64,000 nt of DNA, taken from contig JASWHV010000012.1 in assembly GCA_030760725.1 (NCBI GenBank), positions 56,141,652 to 56,205,651 on the forward strand, read 5' to 3'. This DNA is from Neostapfia colusana. Taxonomy: Eukaryota; Streptophyta; Magnoliopsida; Poales; Poaceae. A model generated the notes under the pieces. That model did no database searches, was not told the DNA's origin, and worked only from the letters and a program-made list of their open reading frames with translations. Position numbers and translations under genes: made by a program. This document shows, piece by piece, positions 10,189 through 21,291 of this stretch (the first letter of the stretch is position 1; each line of letters starts with the position of its first letter).

Positions 10189-11132
10189 CTACTCGGAGTA
10201 GAACTCGACCTCCTGCGGGTCGTCCTCCTCCGGTACCTCTGCTGGTGGCTCTAGATCTACCACCTCTTCTCCCATCTCGGGTTCTCCCATTGCTGGAAGG
10301 CCCAAGACTACCGGTATGCCCAATACCGGAGGTACGAGGTCCTGCAAAGCATGCCCTCGTCCATGGCCTGGTTGTAGTCTTCTTCCCAGCCTTGCCCTTC
10401 CTCAATAGCGTCGTCCCGCTCTTGAGTAAGGTCCTCGTTCTGCTGGGTCAGATTCTGTACCGGTTCTTGCAACGCCGCGATGTCGACACGGCTTTTCTTC
10501 TTCGCCTTCTTCAGACGATGCAACTGATTGTGCTGTTCATTCAGTCGCATGATCATCGGAAGGAGCACATTGCGGAGTGCGGTGTGAGCACTCTCGAAAT
10601 GGTCTCCACGGCTCGTGCTCTCCTTGAGCTTTGTGGCGAGATGCTCTGTATGAACAGCTTGGCTGTCCATCACGGCACTTCCCGCCCTCATCTGGAGGCT
10701 AAGGTTTGCCTCCGCAGGGTTGTACCTTGGGCAACCCGGATCTGTTGCCTCCCGGTACCTCTCTTCCCACACATGCTGAGCCCGTCCCTCCACCAGAACG
10801 AGCGCGTATGGATTTCCCTCCATAGCCTGCACGTGTAGTTGGCAGAAACGTGACATAGTGTCACGGGCTGCCACTTGCCACATCCCTTCCGGTTGTCTTC
10901 CTCTCACCGTGACGGTGAACGGCACACAACCGGGTGGCGTAGGTCGTGCAGGGACTTCGACATGGATTGTACATGTCTTGTTCCCCTCTTCACCTTCTTC
11001 CTTGGCGAAGTACTGCGGCATCTGGTTGTACCCGAGATATTGAAGCATCTGCCTCAATGCTTCCGGATAGCCGCTGTGGTGAGAACATTGGGATTCCACC
11101 CACCCGTTCTCGAACTGTTTATCCGCTGTCAT
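10189..11132 (-). pseudogene. C1 ORF0 (extra ORF before gag), frameshifted
   Basis: An extra ORF between leader and gag, in the position of the orf0 described in RIRE3-type grass elements; function unknown. The visible frame starts MTADKQFENG and runs 274 codons. A region rich in basic and coiled-coil type residues (about 190-255: RLKKAKKKSR, then NLTQQNEDLTQ) precedes the break. Around 10345 one base seems lost: the next frame continues as an acidic tail (EPEMGEEVVDLE and onward) to a TAG at 10189-10191, giving about 313 residues. Family A ORF0 likewise has a helical C-terminal half and an acidic end. No membrane or signal segment is visible. Confidence 0.72.
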
Positions 11133-12103
11133 CTGTAAAAATATATTTGAGAAATGTCAAATATTTATTTAAACAGTAAACCATTGAGTTATAACACAAG
11201 ACATGTCATTGAACCCATAAAACTTGGAAACATGGTTCAAATTTTAAGCAAATTTGACTGCTGATCTGCTGTTCAACATGACAGCCCTGATCAGTTCCCA
11301 TATCAACCTGAATTAGGCCATGCTAAAGCAAAACCAATTCTTGAGCTCAACATCAAAGTTAAAGTTAACTTCAATAGCTTTCCAGAAAGTATTTGCTTGG
11401 CCTAAGATCTGTCCTGGTTCAAAAGTTATGAGATGTCAAAGTTAACAGAATTTCTGGAGAAATTTGGACAGCACCTCCCTGCTTTAGGTACTGATTTGAT
11501 CCAAGAATTCCAGTTAATTCTACTCCCAATCTGAAAACTTTCTGTTACAAAGTTGTAACCCATCTCATAATCTTTCCAGAACTACCTCATTTTCTATTTT
11601 TGTATTTATGCAGGAAGTTATATTCAATTTACAGAGAGTTTACAGAGTCTTTACTCTGTCCTGTTTTCTGGACAGTTTCAACTGTACTGCATTTTTCGAT
11701 TGGTTAAGCGATGAAACACCTCTGGACCTCAACAGAAAAGTTGTAATGCTCTTCCAAAGATTTCCAGAAATGTATCATATGACCCCAATCTCGAAAGAAC
11801 TCAACCTCTAACCTCTGATTAACTCCAGCCTTAACTCAGCTGAAAACAGAGTGCTCTGTCCTTAACAACCTATAAGTTGAAAACTTGTTAACTTTGAATA
11901 TCCTGTTCAAGGGAAGGAGTTACCTCAAGTTTTACTACTTTGGATCAAAACCTTCAAGTTTATACAATGAAGTTGTTCATTTAGTGGGGTGTGACGTCGA
12001 TGCGTCACCAGATTATGTTGGTACTACGTCCTCACAAAGAAGAACCTATACCGGACTTAGCCGGCTTCGTTGGTTCAGTGGCACTAAATGTCACTCGCAC
12101 ACG
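11133..12103 (-). other. C1 leader, gene-proximal part (non-coding)
   Basis: AT-rich untranslated leader between the A2 insertion and ORF0. I see no ORF or RNA gene in it. It was contiguous with 24726-25249 before A2 inserted. It probably also carried the packaging signal, which is inference from position only. Confidence 0.6.
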
Positions 12104-15100
12104 TGTCACACCCGGTTCTTCCGTAGAACAACCAAGTGAATATCACATGTATGCCAGGATCATTTTCTCATACATGTGATGACAAATAGTGAAGCATCAT
12201 TTATTACAATCCAGGTGTCGAATATAAATAAGTCTTACATAGCAAATGTCTCGTTGGACAATAAAAAGTTCATCACAAGTAAATAAACTAGCAGCGGAAT
12301 ATTATTCTTGAGGGCTGCGTCACAGGCGTTGCCCGGGGGACTCCATGAACCTAGAATCCTTCTTCGGGTCCAAAGTCTTGATCATTAAACACCACTTCAT
12401 TATCTTGACCTGAGCAGCAATATAAACCAACAAATATGCAAGGTTGAGTACCGATGGTACTCAGCAAGTGTGGGAAAGTGATGTCATGCATGGCTAGAAC
12501 AAGGAGAGGTTGAACTCATGGTTGAAGCACTATGCAATTAACACCTACCACCTTAACTTAGTTAAGCACCTACATTACTACACAGGTGAAATGGTCCCAA
12601 TCTCCCAACCCATCATCATAATCAAATGACCAAATCCTCAAATTCCAATGTTAAGCTCCCCGCTTGACATCCTCAACTACCAAAGCCATCAATCCTCTAA
12701 TCATGAATAAGTCCAAGCCGCTCTGGACCGTGAGCACGGCTGTCATGACAGTTTTGACTCTGCAGAGTTTGCACCACTGTACCCACATGTAGTGATTTCA
12801 TCCCCCGTTGCCGGGTGGACTAAAAGAACCTCCATTATGCCAGTGGCTACGAACCACATCCACACTTCCCAGGTGTGTAGCCACGAGATCACTACGAAGC
12901 CTTTACAAAGGGACTCCCGACGAGCGTGGGCCCACTGAGGTTTCACCCCTAACAGCATACAAGAGGCTCCAACCCCGCTGCAGTGGCCCCCTCTTGAGCC
13001 TTGCGGTTCATATGGTAGTCCAGCTGACACCTATTCCCCGCACCATCCAACACACCCATACTACGCCGGGGATACACCTAATTAATTGGCCAAGCTGCCC
13101 CATCTCAGCATGTGGTTGGCACGGTAAAGCCAGGTTACATGCTCCATGAACCGGTCCTTAGGATCCAGGCAAGTACTAAACACAAACCCGAGTCTCGTGC
13201 ACCCAGCACACAACCAAAACATCCAACTTGCCTTGATCCCTACCTCTACATAGCTCACAATGTCTCATTCAAGAGTATGGTAAAATAAACTGATGATCTC
13301 ATATCCCAAATATCCCATTCTAAGCATGGCTAAGCATAAGCATATAAATAAGTGATATGATAAAATAAATCCCAACCCAAGCTACAAGGAAACAAGGTAA
13401 TGCAATTCTAGGGAAACTTCCTAACATGGGTTTCATATTTCAATTGACAATGCAAATAATTCTAGCTACACATCCTAGCATAGGATCAAAGTGGTCAAGG
13501 ACACTTGCCTCCTTCCTGCTGCTCTTGGAATGGGTAATTCTGATCTTGGAAAGGAAGAACTTGCTCTGGAGCGTGTTCTACATCATACCATCACACATAG
13601 CAAAAGAAAAACAACAATCCATAAGACATAGTTCACACTTCCACTTCAAACAAATCACACATTCACATTTATGAAAGTCATTCACAATTATATGTGTTGT
13701 GGTTACTCTATGTGTGTTGATCTTTGGCTTACATGTACTTTTAACCATGTGTATATGACTTTTGTATTCACATTTATGCTTACATACTATATATATGAGT
13801 TTCCAATTTAAATAAATTCCTGATATTTAATTACTGCACCTTTTAGCTACCAAGTATGCATGAAGGGTATTTTCCTTCTCCATATGTGTCTTCAGAATTT
13901 CTACCAACCCTAAACTGAATTCTTTGGATTTTAGAACTCCATTTATCATTTACTAGTTGCTATATTTTCAGATTTATTTCCTATGCCTAAATGTGAACTT
14001 TATTATGAAAATAACAAGAGACATCATCTAAACAGAATAGGTTCTGATCTAAAATACTAATATATTTTTTACCTTTTCCTCTGATGTAAACTATTTTACA
14101 ATTATTTTCCCTATTTTCCAGAACTATTCTTTACTTAAAATGTGTCCCTAAATGTGAATAATAAATTAAACAGATTCATTTCAGCCCAAAATATATTTTT
14201 ATCTCACTCCAAAGTTTTCTAAATACTGAGAAAGTTTTTAATTTAATTTTGACAATATGTTTGTCCCGCTTTTTAATTTTTAAACACTAGCCACATATTC
14301 AATTTCCTAAATTAAATACTAAACAGGGCTAAAAAGGTAAACTCACCCCACTACAGGGTCTATAATATTATTTTAACAATTTTCAGGGGTCTAGCTATAC
14401 ATAACAGAGGAGTTTTTCCTAATTTTTATTAATTCCAGGGGCTAAAACTGATTTTTAAATGAATTTACATGATTTTCTGAAGTTCCAGGGGCTAGATCAG
14501 AAGTTTCCGGGGCTAGCTCTTATTTCCCGAGAACCCTAGGGGGTAGCACGTAAGATTTCCAGTCTTTATAACGCGGGGCTGACGTGGACCGTCCGATTTA
14601 AAACAGACGGCCGAGATTATAACGCCGAACCGGTACGCGGGGATTTAAAGTCTACCGTGCGATTTAAAATAAACGGCGCACAAGCGGCCACGTCGCTCTG
14701 ATCGAGCGCGGGCGGCGCTGCCCGGCGGCGCACGGCGGCGGGAAGCGGCGATCTCGCCGGAGACTTTCGGATCTTCGAGAATTCTTCCTAGAACTGTGAT
14801 TTTATGGCATAGATCGGTGGAGGGGAGGTCGGGGATCTCACCTCGGGGGTTTTCTTGAGCTCGGAGGTCCTGGAAGGCGGTCGGCGACGAGGTCCGAAGT
14901 GAAACCACGGCGAGGCTCGTCGGCGCTGTGTTTAAACCGCAAGTCACCGAGTATTCTGCACCTGCAGGGTTCCCCGGAGGCGGTGGATCAAGACTAGCGA
15001 GTTAGATCGGAATTTCCGAGCTTAGATCGGCCAGAATTCGCCGGAGAAGGCTCGGTTTCTCACCGGAGTAAAATCGACGGATCGCGTGGGAAAAATAGAA

Positions 15101-15523
15101 CAAGGTCGGGGTTTTTATAGACGGGGAAGGGCGGCGGGGTGGTTTAGATCGAGTTTGCGTCGCCCCCGATCAAAATTCGGCTGGGATACGCGCGAATTCC
15201 CGATCGGTTTCGATTCGGGTGAGAGAGTCCCGGCGCGGCGCGAGGTAGAAGAAGGGCTGGCGGGCCCCGCCTGTCAGTAGGAGGAAGGAGCGCGCGCAGC
15301 TGCGGGCTGGCGCGGTTGCTGGGTGGGCCGGCTGGTGGGTTTCGGCCCACTGGCCGGTTTTTTTCTGTTTTCTTTTTTTCTTTTTCTATTTCTTTTCTGT
15401 TTTGAATTTAAATTGAATTCCAGTTTGAATTTAAATTGTTGCAAAACATGCAACACGTCCAAAAAATTTTAAATTCCCCTCTTAAAATGATTTAGGGTCT
15501 TAACAAGATTTTGGGGTGTTACA
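12104..15523 (-). repeat. A2 3' LTR (3420 bp)
   Basis: Plus-strand ends are tgtcacaccc and ggtgttaca. It carries a proper TATAAAA (reverse of 15113-15119) about 50 nt before the first splice donor of the LTR ORF, the palindrome pair of the family, and the stem-loop at 12445-12463. Confidence 0.93.
12351..15064 (-). pseudogene. LTR spliced ORF, A2 3' LTR copy (no ATG seen)
   Basis: Exons 2 to 4 on the minus strand are 14961-14842 (120 nt), 13577-13509 (69 nt) and 12409-12351 (59 nt); exon 1 would end at 15064. Splice signals are as in A1: CCG|GTGAGA, acceptor CTGCAG, GAG|GTGAGA, acceptor GTAG, GC donor at 13508, acceptor GCTCAG. The joined frame is open and ends NDQDFGPEEGF, but exon 1 has no in-frame ATG and the base triplet aligned to an upstream ATG in A3 is TTG. 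Either this copy has lost its start or the start differs. Confidence 0.4.
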
Positions 15524-15541
15524 GCTCTACCCCCCTTAAAA
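15524..15541 (-). other. A2 polypurine tract
   Basis: On the minus strand this reads ttttaaggggggtagagc, directly before the 3' LTR. It is intact, unlike that of A3. Confidence 0.87.
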
Positions 15542-15568
15542 GAAATCTTGTCCTCGAGATTGGTGGTT

Positions 15569-18323
15569 CTAAGAAAACAATTCTGGAAATTGTGCCTTGA
15601 GCTCATCTTCCCGCTCCCAGGTGGCTTCCTCTTCTGAGTGATGCTTCCACTGGACCTTGCACATCCGGATTCTTTTATTTCTGGTGAGGCGTTCCATTGT
15701 CTCCAAAATCTTGCATGGTTGCTCGGCATAAGACAAATCCTCAGCTACGTCCACTTCATTCATGGGTAACACCTCTTCAGGCGTCCTCAGGCATTTCTTG
15801 AGTTGTGACACATGGAACACATCATGCACATCCAATAGGCGAGCCGGTAATTCCAATTGATACGCCACTTCGCCTTTCCTCTCCAGAACTTGAAAGGGTC
15901 CGATGTATCGAGGTGACAACTTCCCTTTCACCTTGAACCGACGAAGTCCTCTGATAGGAGACACCTTGAGATAGACATAGTCTCCCGTGTTGAAAACAAG
16001 CTCTCTTCTTCGTACATCGACATATCTCTTTTGGCGTGTCTGTGCTATCCTCAAGTTGTTGCGGATTTCCTTCACCTTCGCCTCTGCTTCTTGTAGTACT
16101 TTGGGACCAAACACTTTACTTTCCCCTGTTTGGTTCCAAAATAGGGGAGTTCTGCACTTCCTCCCATACAAAGCTTTAAATGGTGACATCTTCATACTAG
16201 CTTGATAGCTGTTGTTATAGGAAAACTCCGCATACGGTAAGTTCTTATCCCAACTCCGATTGTTTTTGAGTGCACATGCCCTCAGCATATCTTCAAGAAT
16301 CTGATTGGTTCTTTCCGTCTGCCCATCAGTTTGGGTATGATAGGCAGAACTAAAGTTCAGATGGGTTTCCATGGTTTCGTGCAACTTCTGCCACAACCTT
16401 GAGGTGAACTGTGTCCCTCGATCCGACACAATCTTCTTTGGCACTCCATGGTAACACACGATCCTTGACATGTACAACTCTGCCAATTTGGATTCGCTGT
16501 AGCTTTCTTTCACGGGGATGAAATGAGCTACCTTGGTTAGCCTGTCAATGATGACCCATATCGAATCATATCCTGATTGAGTCCTAGGCAATCCCACGAT
16601 GAAATCCATGCCGATCTCTTCCCATTTCCATTCAGGCACTTTGAGTGGTTGCAATAATCCCGCGGGTCGTTGATGTTCTGCTTTCACCAACTGACATGTG
16701 TCACATAGAGCAACATGTTCCGCGACATCTCGCTTCATGCCATACCACCAATACCTGCTCTTGAGGTCCTGGTACATCTTCGTACTCCCAGGATGAATGG
16801 AATAGTCAGAATCATGAGCCTCCTTCAAAATCAATTCACGGATCTCCTTTACTTCTGGCACACAGATCCTTTTCCCGTGCCACACCTTTCCTTGTTCATC
16901 CTCTCTAAAACCAAGAGCTTTATTTTCCTTGATGAGTTGTCTGATCTCTTGTATCTTCTCGTCTTTCTTTTGACCCTCGCGGATGTCTCGCTCTAGTGTG
17001 GAGTCCACTTCCATGGCGATGGCTTCACCACTATTCACAAGGCATAGATTGAGCCTTATAACCTCGTTCTTCAATTCTGCAGGCATGTCCTTCAAGCTCA
17101 ACTTATTGACCTGCACTTTCCGACTTAAAGCATCGGCCACGACGTTTGCTTTCCAAGGATGATAGTTGATGCCCACATCAAAGTCATTGATTAGCTCTAA
17201 CCATCTCCTTTGTCTGAGGTTGAGGTCTGGCTGTGTGAATATGTACTTCAAACTCTTATGATCCGTATATATCTCGGTCCTCTTCCCCATCAAATAGTGC
17301 CGCCAAATTTCCAACGTGTGTACCACTGCGGCTAGTTCTAGGTCTTGTGTAGGATAGTTCTTCTCGTGCTTCCGAAGCTGCCGGGATGCATAAGCCACGA
17401 CATGCCCTTCTTGCATGAGAACACATCCTAACCCGTTTCCAGAGGCATCGCAGTACACCGTAAAGTTCTTCTGCATATCTGGCATAACTAGCACTGGGGC
17501 TGTCATCAATCTTTTCTTTAACTCCTGAAAACTCGTCTCGCACTGTGGCGTCCATGTGAATGTGATTCCCTTTTCCAACAGTTTGGTGAGGGGTCTCGAG
17601 ATTTTAGAGAATCCCTCAATAAACCGTCGATAGTATCCAGCCAATCCCAAGAAGCTTTGAACTTCCCCGACATTTTCAGGGGTCTTCCACTTCTGTATAT
17701 CCTCGATTTTGGCAGGATCCACGGAGATTCCTCCCTCCGAGATTATATGTCCTAAGAAGGGAACTCTCTTCAGCCAAAACTCACACTTGCTCAACTTGGC
17801 ATATAGTTGGTGTTCTCTCAGCCTCTGCAACACCAACCTTAGATGTTTCTCATGTTCTTCTTCATCTTTGGAGAAGACAAGAATGTCATCTATGAAAACC
17901 ACCATAAATTTGTCCAGATATTCCATGAATACCTTGTTCATGAGATACATGAAGTACGCTGGGGCATTAGTTAGCCCAAAAGGCATGACAGTGTATTCAT
18001 ACAGTCTGTACCGAGATACGAAAGCTGTCTTGGGAATATCAGATTGCCTTAAGTTGGTGGTATCCCGACTGGAGATCAATTTTCGAGAACACACAAGCTC
18101 CCTTCAACTGATCAAATAAGTCTTCAATGCGGGGTAATGGGTAATTATTCTTGATGGTTACCTCATTCAAAGCACGGTAATCGACGCATAACCTTTGGGT
18201 TCCGTCCTTTTTGGGCACAAATATCACCGGAGCTCCCCATGGTGAGGAACTAGGGCGAATATACCCCTTCTCCGTCAATTCTCTCAAATGATCCTTGAGT
18301 TCTCCCAGCTGCTTGGAGTCCAT
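15569..18323 (-). pseudogene. pol: A2 pol: RT, RNase H, integrase, chromodomain (841-codon open stretch)
   Basis: From 18094 to 15569 there is one uninterrupted frame of 841 codons: RT (FIDDIL), RNase H (TVYCDASGNGLG), integrase (CDTCQ, GMDFIVGLP, SDRGTQFTS) and a chromodomain-like end (CKVQWKHHSEEEATWE). It is broken only at its 5' side: the stretch from 18323 reads the RT start to LQSGYHQLK, then four bases (gata) are missing near 18057 relative to A3, shifting the frame. This is the most complete replication gene in the window. Product acts in the virus-like particle; the chromodomain is thought to guide integration to heterochromatin. Confidence 0.92.
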
Positions 18324-19990
18324 TCGATTGTGAATTCCACTTCACGATCAGGAGGCATACCTGGCAACTCCTCCGGAAAAACATCCGGATATTCCCTGAT
18401 GGTCCTGATCTCCTCCACTTTCACCTCAACTTGATTTAATTTAATGTCCCTCCTAGGCTCGTGTATTGTTATGAACTTTACTCTTGTGCCACTAGGGTGA
18501 GTTAGTTCCACCGTTCTGGTCGAACAATGGATGATTCCTTTATGTTTGGTCAACCAATCCATACCCAAAATAATATCTATCCCTTGTGAATCTATCACTA
18601 TGAGGTTAGCAGTAAATACCACCCCATTAATGTCTAGATTCACTTTGGGACACACTTGTCTTGTCCTTATTTCTCCACCTGGAGAGTTTACTGCTAGCAT
18701 ATGGTTCATTTGTGTTGTTGCTAGGTCATGCTTCTTAACAAACCCTTGGGCAATGAACGAGTGGGTAGCACCAGAATCAAACAGCAGGGTTGCAATGTGT
18801 AAATTGGCAGGAAACTTACTAACTACCATGTCGGGTGCCTCTTGTGCTTCCTCCATAGTGACGTGGTTCACCCGTCCTCTCATTACATTCTGCTGTTGAG
18901 GCTGCGTGGGCTTCTTCTTTGGGCACTTATGGGCGTAGTGCCCCACTTCACCACAATTGAAACAGTGCACCCCAACCTTAGGTGCTTGGCCTTTATTGTC
19001 TTGGGGTTGGTTTGGGGGTCCTTGCACTGCTGGTCGAGGTGGATATGCGGGACGAGGCTGCTGTACAAACTGACGTTGTGGCTGTGCTGGTGCTGCGGGT
19101 GGCCTGTAGTTCAGGTTGTACCCTCTTGGTGCTGAGTAGGGTACCGCAGCACGGTTCATCTGCCCTGCAGGTTGCTGCATCAGACGTGGGCGGGTGTTGC
19201 TCCCTGAGGCTTGGTGTGACCACCCGGCCTTCCTCTTGTTCTAATTTTCCAAGGCCTTCAGCTTCCTTTCCACCACAAATGCTCTGTCCACCATCTTTTG
19301 GAAGCTTTCATACTCATTCGAGGACATCGCACACTGCATTTCTGCGGTAAGTCCCTCCACGAAACAATCTTGTTTCTGCTCATCAGTCTCTATGTCCCGT
19401 GGGGCATAACGGGATAGTTGAGTAAATTTAGTGAGGTATTCCCTCACCATCATGTTTCCCTGCTGCAGTCCCAAGAACTCCTTCCTATTGTTTTTGAGTT
19501 CACCTCTTGGGATATAATGGTTGCGGAAGCTACGCTTGAACTCTTCCCAAGTGATGTTCTCAGGGTCATGATGGGCAGCCACGTAGGCGGTCCACCAATC
19601 AGCAGCAGGTCCATGCAATTGATGAGAGGCAAACAGCACCCTCTCATACCCTTGGCACTGTATGATCCTCTTCTTGCTCTCAATGGTATTAAGCCAATCA
19701 TCTGCCTCCAGAGGTTCAGCAGCACTTGCGAACATTGGAGGTTGAGTTCCTAGAAACTCACTCAACCTTGGTTGGCGTGGTGCAGCTTGTGGAGGTGGAA
19801 CTTGATGCAAGTTGGCCACCACTTGAGTCAGGTTCTGGATGAGCTGATTTTGATTCTCCAGCATTTGGTGGAGGGGATCAACTCCTTCATGGCGTCCACC
19901 CCTGTCTTGGCCTCCAGAAAGATGAGGGTTGCAGGCCTCATCATTGTGGTTGGCGGGGTTGGCAGCACGACCTTTTCCTCTTCCGGCCAT
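18284..19990 (-). pseudogene. gag: A2 gag-protease, broken
   Basis: Gag starts MAGRGKGRAANP at 19990 with a capsid region (PLEADDWLNTIE, WWTAYVAAHHD). A TAG at 19241-19243 stands where A3 has GAA. The same frame resumes with a CCHC knuckle (CFNCGEVGHYAHKCP) and protease (LLFDSGATHSFIAQ, ILGMDWLTKH). Near 18330 about 43 bases present in A3 are missing just before the RT start, which shifts the frame. Gag, protease and RT otherwise share one frame. Confidence 0.9.
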
Positions 19991-20013
19991 CTAGCACGAT
20001 CAATCAAATGTTA

Positions 20014-20293
20014 ATTTAAAGTATTACGTATTATCTTACTACTTTCACTTGTTTGTACTTTGAAGTGTTGAAGCTTTGTTATACTTTTTTGAGGTTTCAT
20101 ATCTCACATAAAATAAATGCAATATTATTTCATGTGGGTTCACACACCAAAGCAAGACAATCTGAAGACGAGGCTGTGGACAATTGCTCATGGCTTCCAC
20201 AACTCACGTCACACACCAAGCATTAACACACCATTAACTAACGTAATGACTCGACTACTCGACATCCTTCTAATTTAAGGGAAAGGCTCTACG
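20014..20293 (-). other. A2 spacer between ORF0 and gag
   Basis: Non-coding AT-rich spacer matching 41546-41884 in A3 (for example gtgtgtga and cttgctttg type stretches). No ORF seen. Confidence 0.6.
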
Positions 20294-21072
20294 CTACTCG
20301 TTTTCTTGAGCTGGCTCCTCGGGATCTTCCTCATCATTTCGGCTGCCTTCTGACTCTGCTTTGGGTGGGGAGGCTGCTGGTGGAGAAGTGCGACGACGCC
20401 TGATCGCTCGGCGATCTTGGGAGTCAGGAGTCCATGTTTCATTCAAGGTGACACACAGTTCATTCCCATCTCCTCTTTCTCTCGCCCTCAAGCAGGCTCG
20501 CAGCAATGCCTCCGTTTCCTTCAGGCTGTCCCGAACATCCTGAAGCTCTTGCTGACACTCCTGCAGTCGAGTGCTGAGCATAGCAGCATTCTCCAAGCAC
20601 AAGTCCATGTGCTCATGGGAAGTCCCTTGCTGCACTGGTGGGTACTTGTACTCTGTGGTACCACTCTCATGCTGGAGGACATACATGTACTCAGTCTTGT
20701 CCAGGTGTCGACGATAGATGTGACTCTGGCAGGTGATGGCCTCCCAGGTGACATCCTTCTCCGCATCGACCTGTGTCGCTCTGCAAGCTGGAGAGCGGTG
20801 GATCTTAAGCAGCTGATTTTCGTGTATAATCCTCATCTCTGAACTCCATTCTTCCCTCTTCTCATGGATGGTCCTGGTGGAGTTATAGTGGATGATTAGC
20901 TTGCCTGTATTGCCGGCGGCTTCGAGCATACGTCGAAGACGGCGCAACAAGCCTCCTACTGCCAATCCGTAGGAAAGGTACGTCACCGGACGGCTCCCTC
21001 TCTTTCGGCAAGGGCAACTACGGGAACTCTCCCTCCGGTGGACTTGCGAGCGGTGCGAATCATGCGAACCAT
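20294..21072 (-). pseudogene. A2 ORF0, one-base frameshift
   Basis: Extra ORF before gag, same family as 40775-41545. The true start by comparison is ATG GTT CGC at 21072, but one base is missing near 20990, so the first ~29 codons are out of frame with the rest. From PVTYLSYGLAVGG onward it matches A3 closely: a conserved middle (EEWSSEMRIIHENQLLKIH), a helical stretch (MLSTRLQECQQELQDVRDS) and a basic-then-acidic tail (RRRRTS to DPEEPAQENE). Function unknown. Confidence 0.8.
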
Positions 21073-21275
21073 CTAAAAACAAAAAGCATTTAAACTTAGG
21101 TTAGATAAACTTTTTAAACAAAATCCTATTTTGAATGAAAATTGGGGTAAGATGAAGAAAGTGACTCATTAAATAACGCTTTTCAACACACATCTTGTAA
21201 AAATAGTTTTTAAGAAAATAGGGCCCTTAAATACGTCCATTTCTACCTAGGTCCACGTTCCTACGGGCAACCTTG

Positions 21276-21287
21276 GCTCTGATACCA
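21276..21287 (-). other. A2 primer binding site
   Basis: Reverse strand reads TGGTATCAGAGC, complementary to the 3' end of initiator Met tRNA, four bases inside the 5' LTR. Confidence 0.9.
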
Positions 21288-21291
21288 CTTC

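Noticed and set aside
13426..13674. Antisense or intergenic ORFs of 60-115 codons that recur in every A-family LTR (for example 12808-13149, 21996-22337, and the reverse of 4937-5278)
   Set aside because: They fall in the last intron of the hidden ORF on the opposite strand. They recur only because the LTRs are copies. I saw no codon-type substitution pattern.
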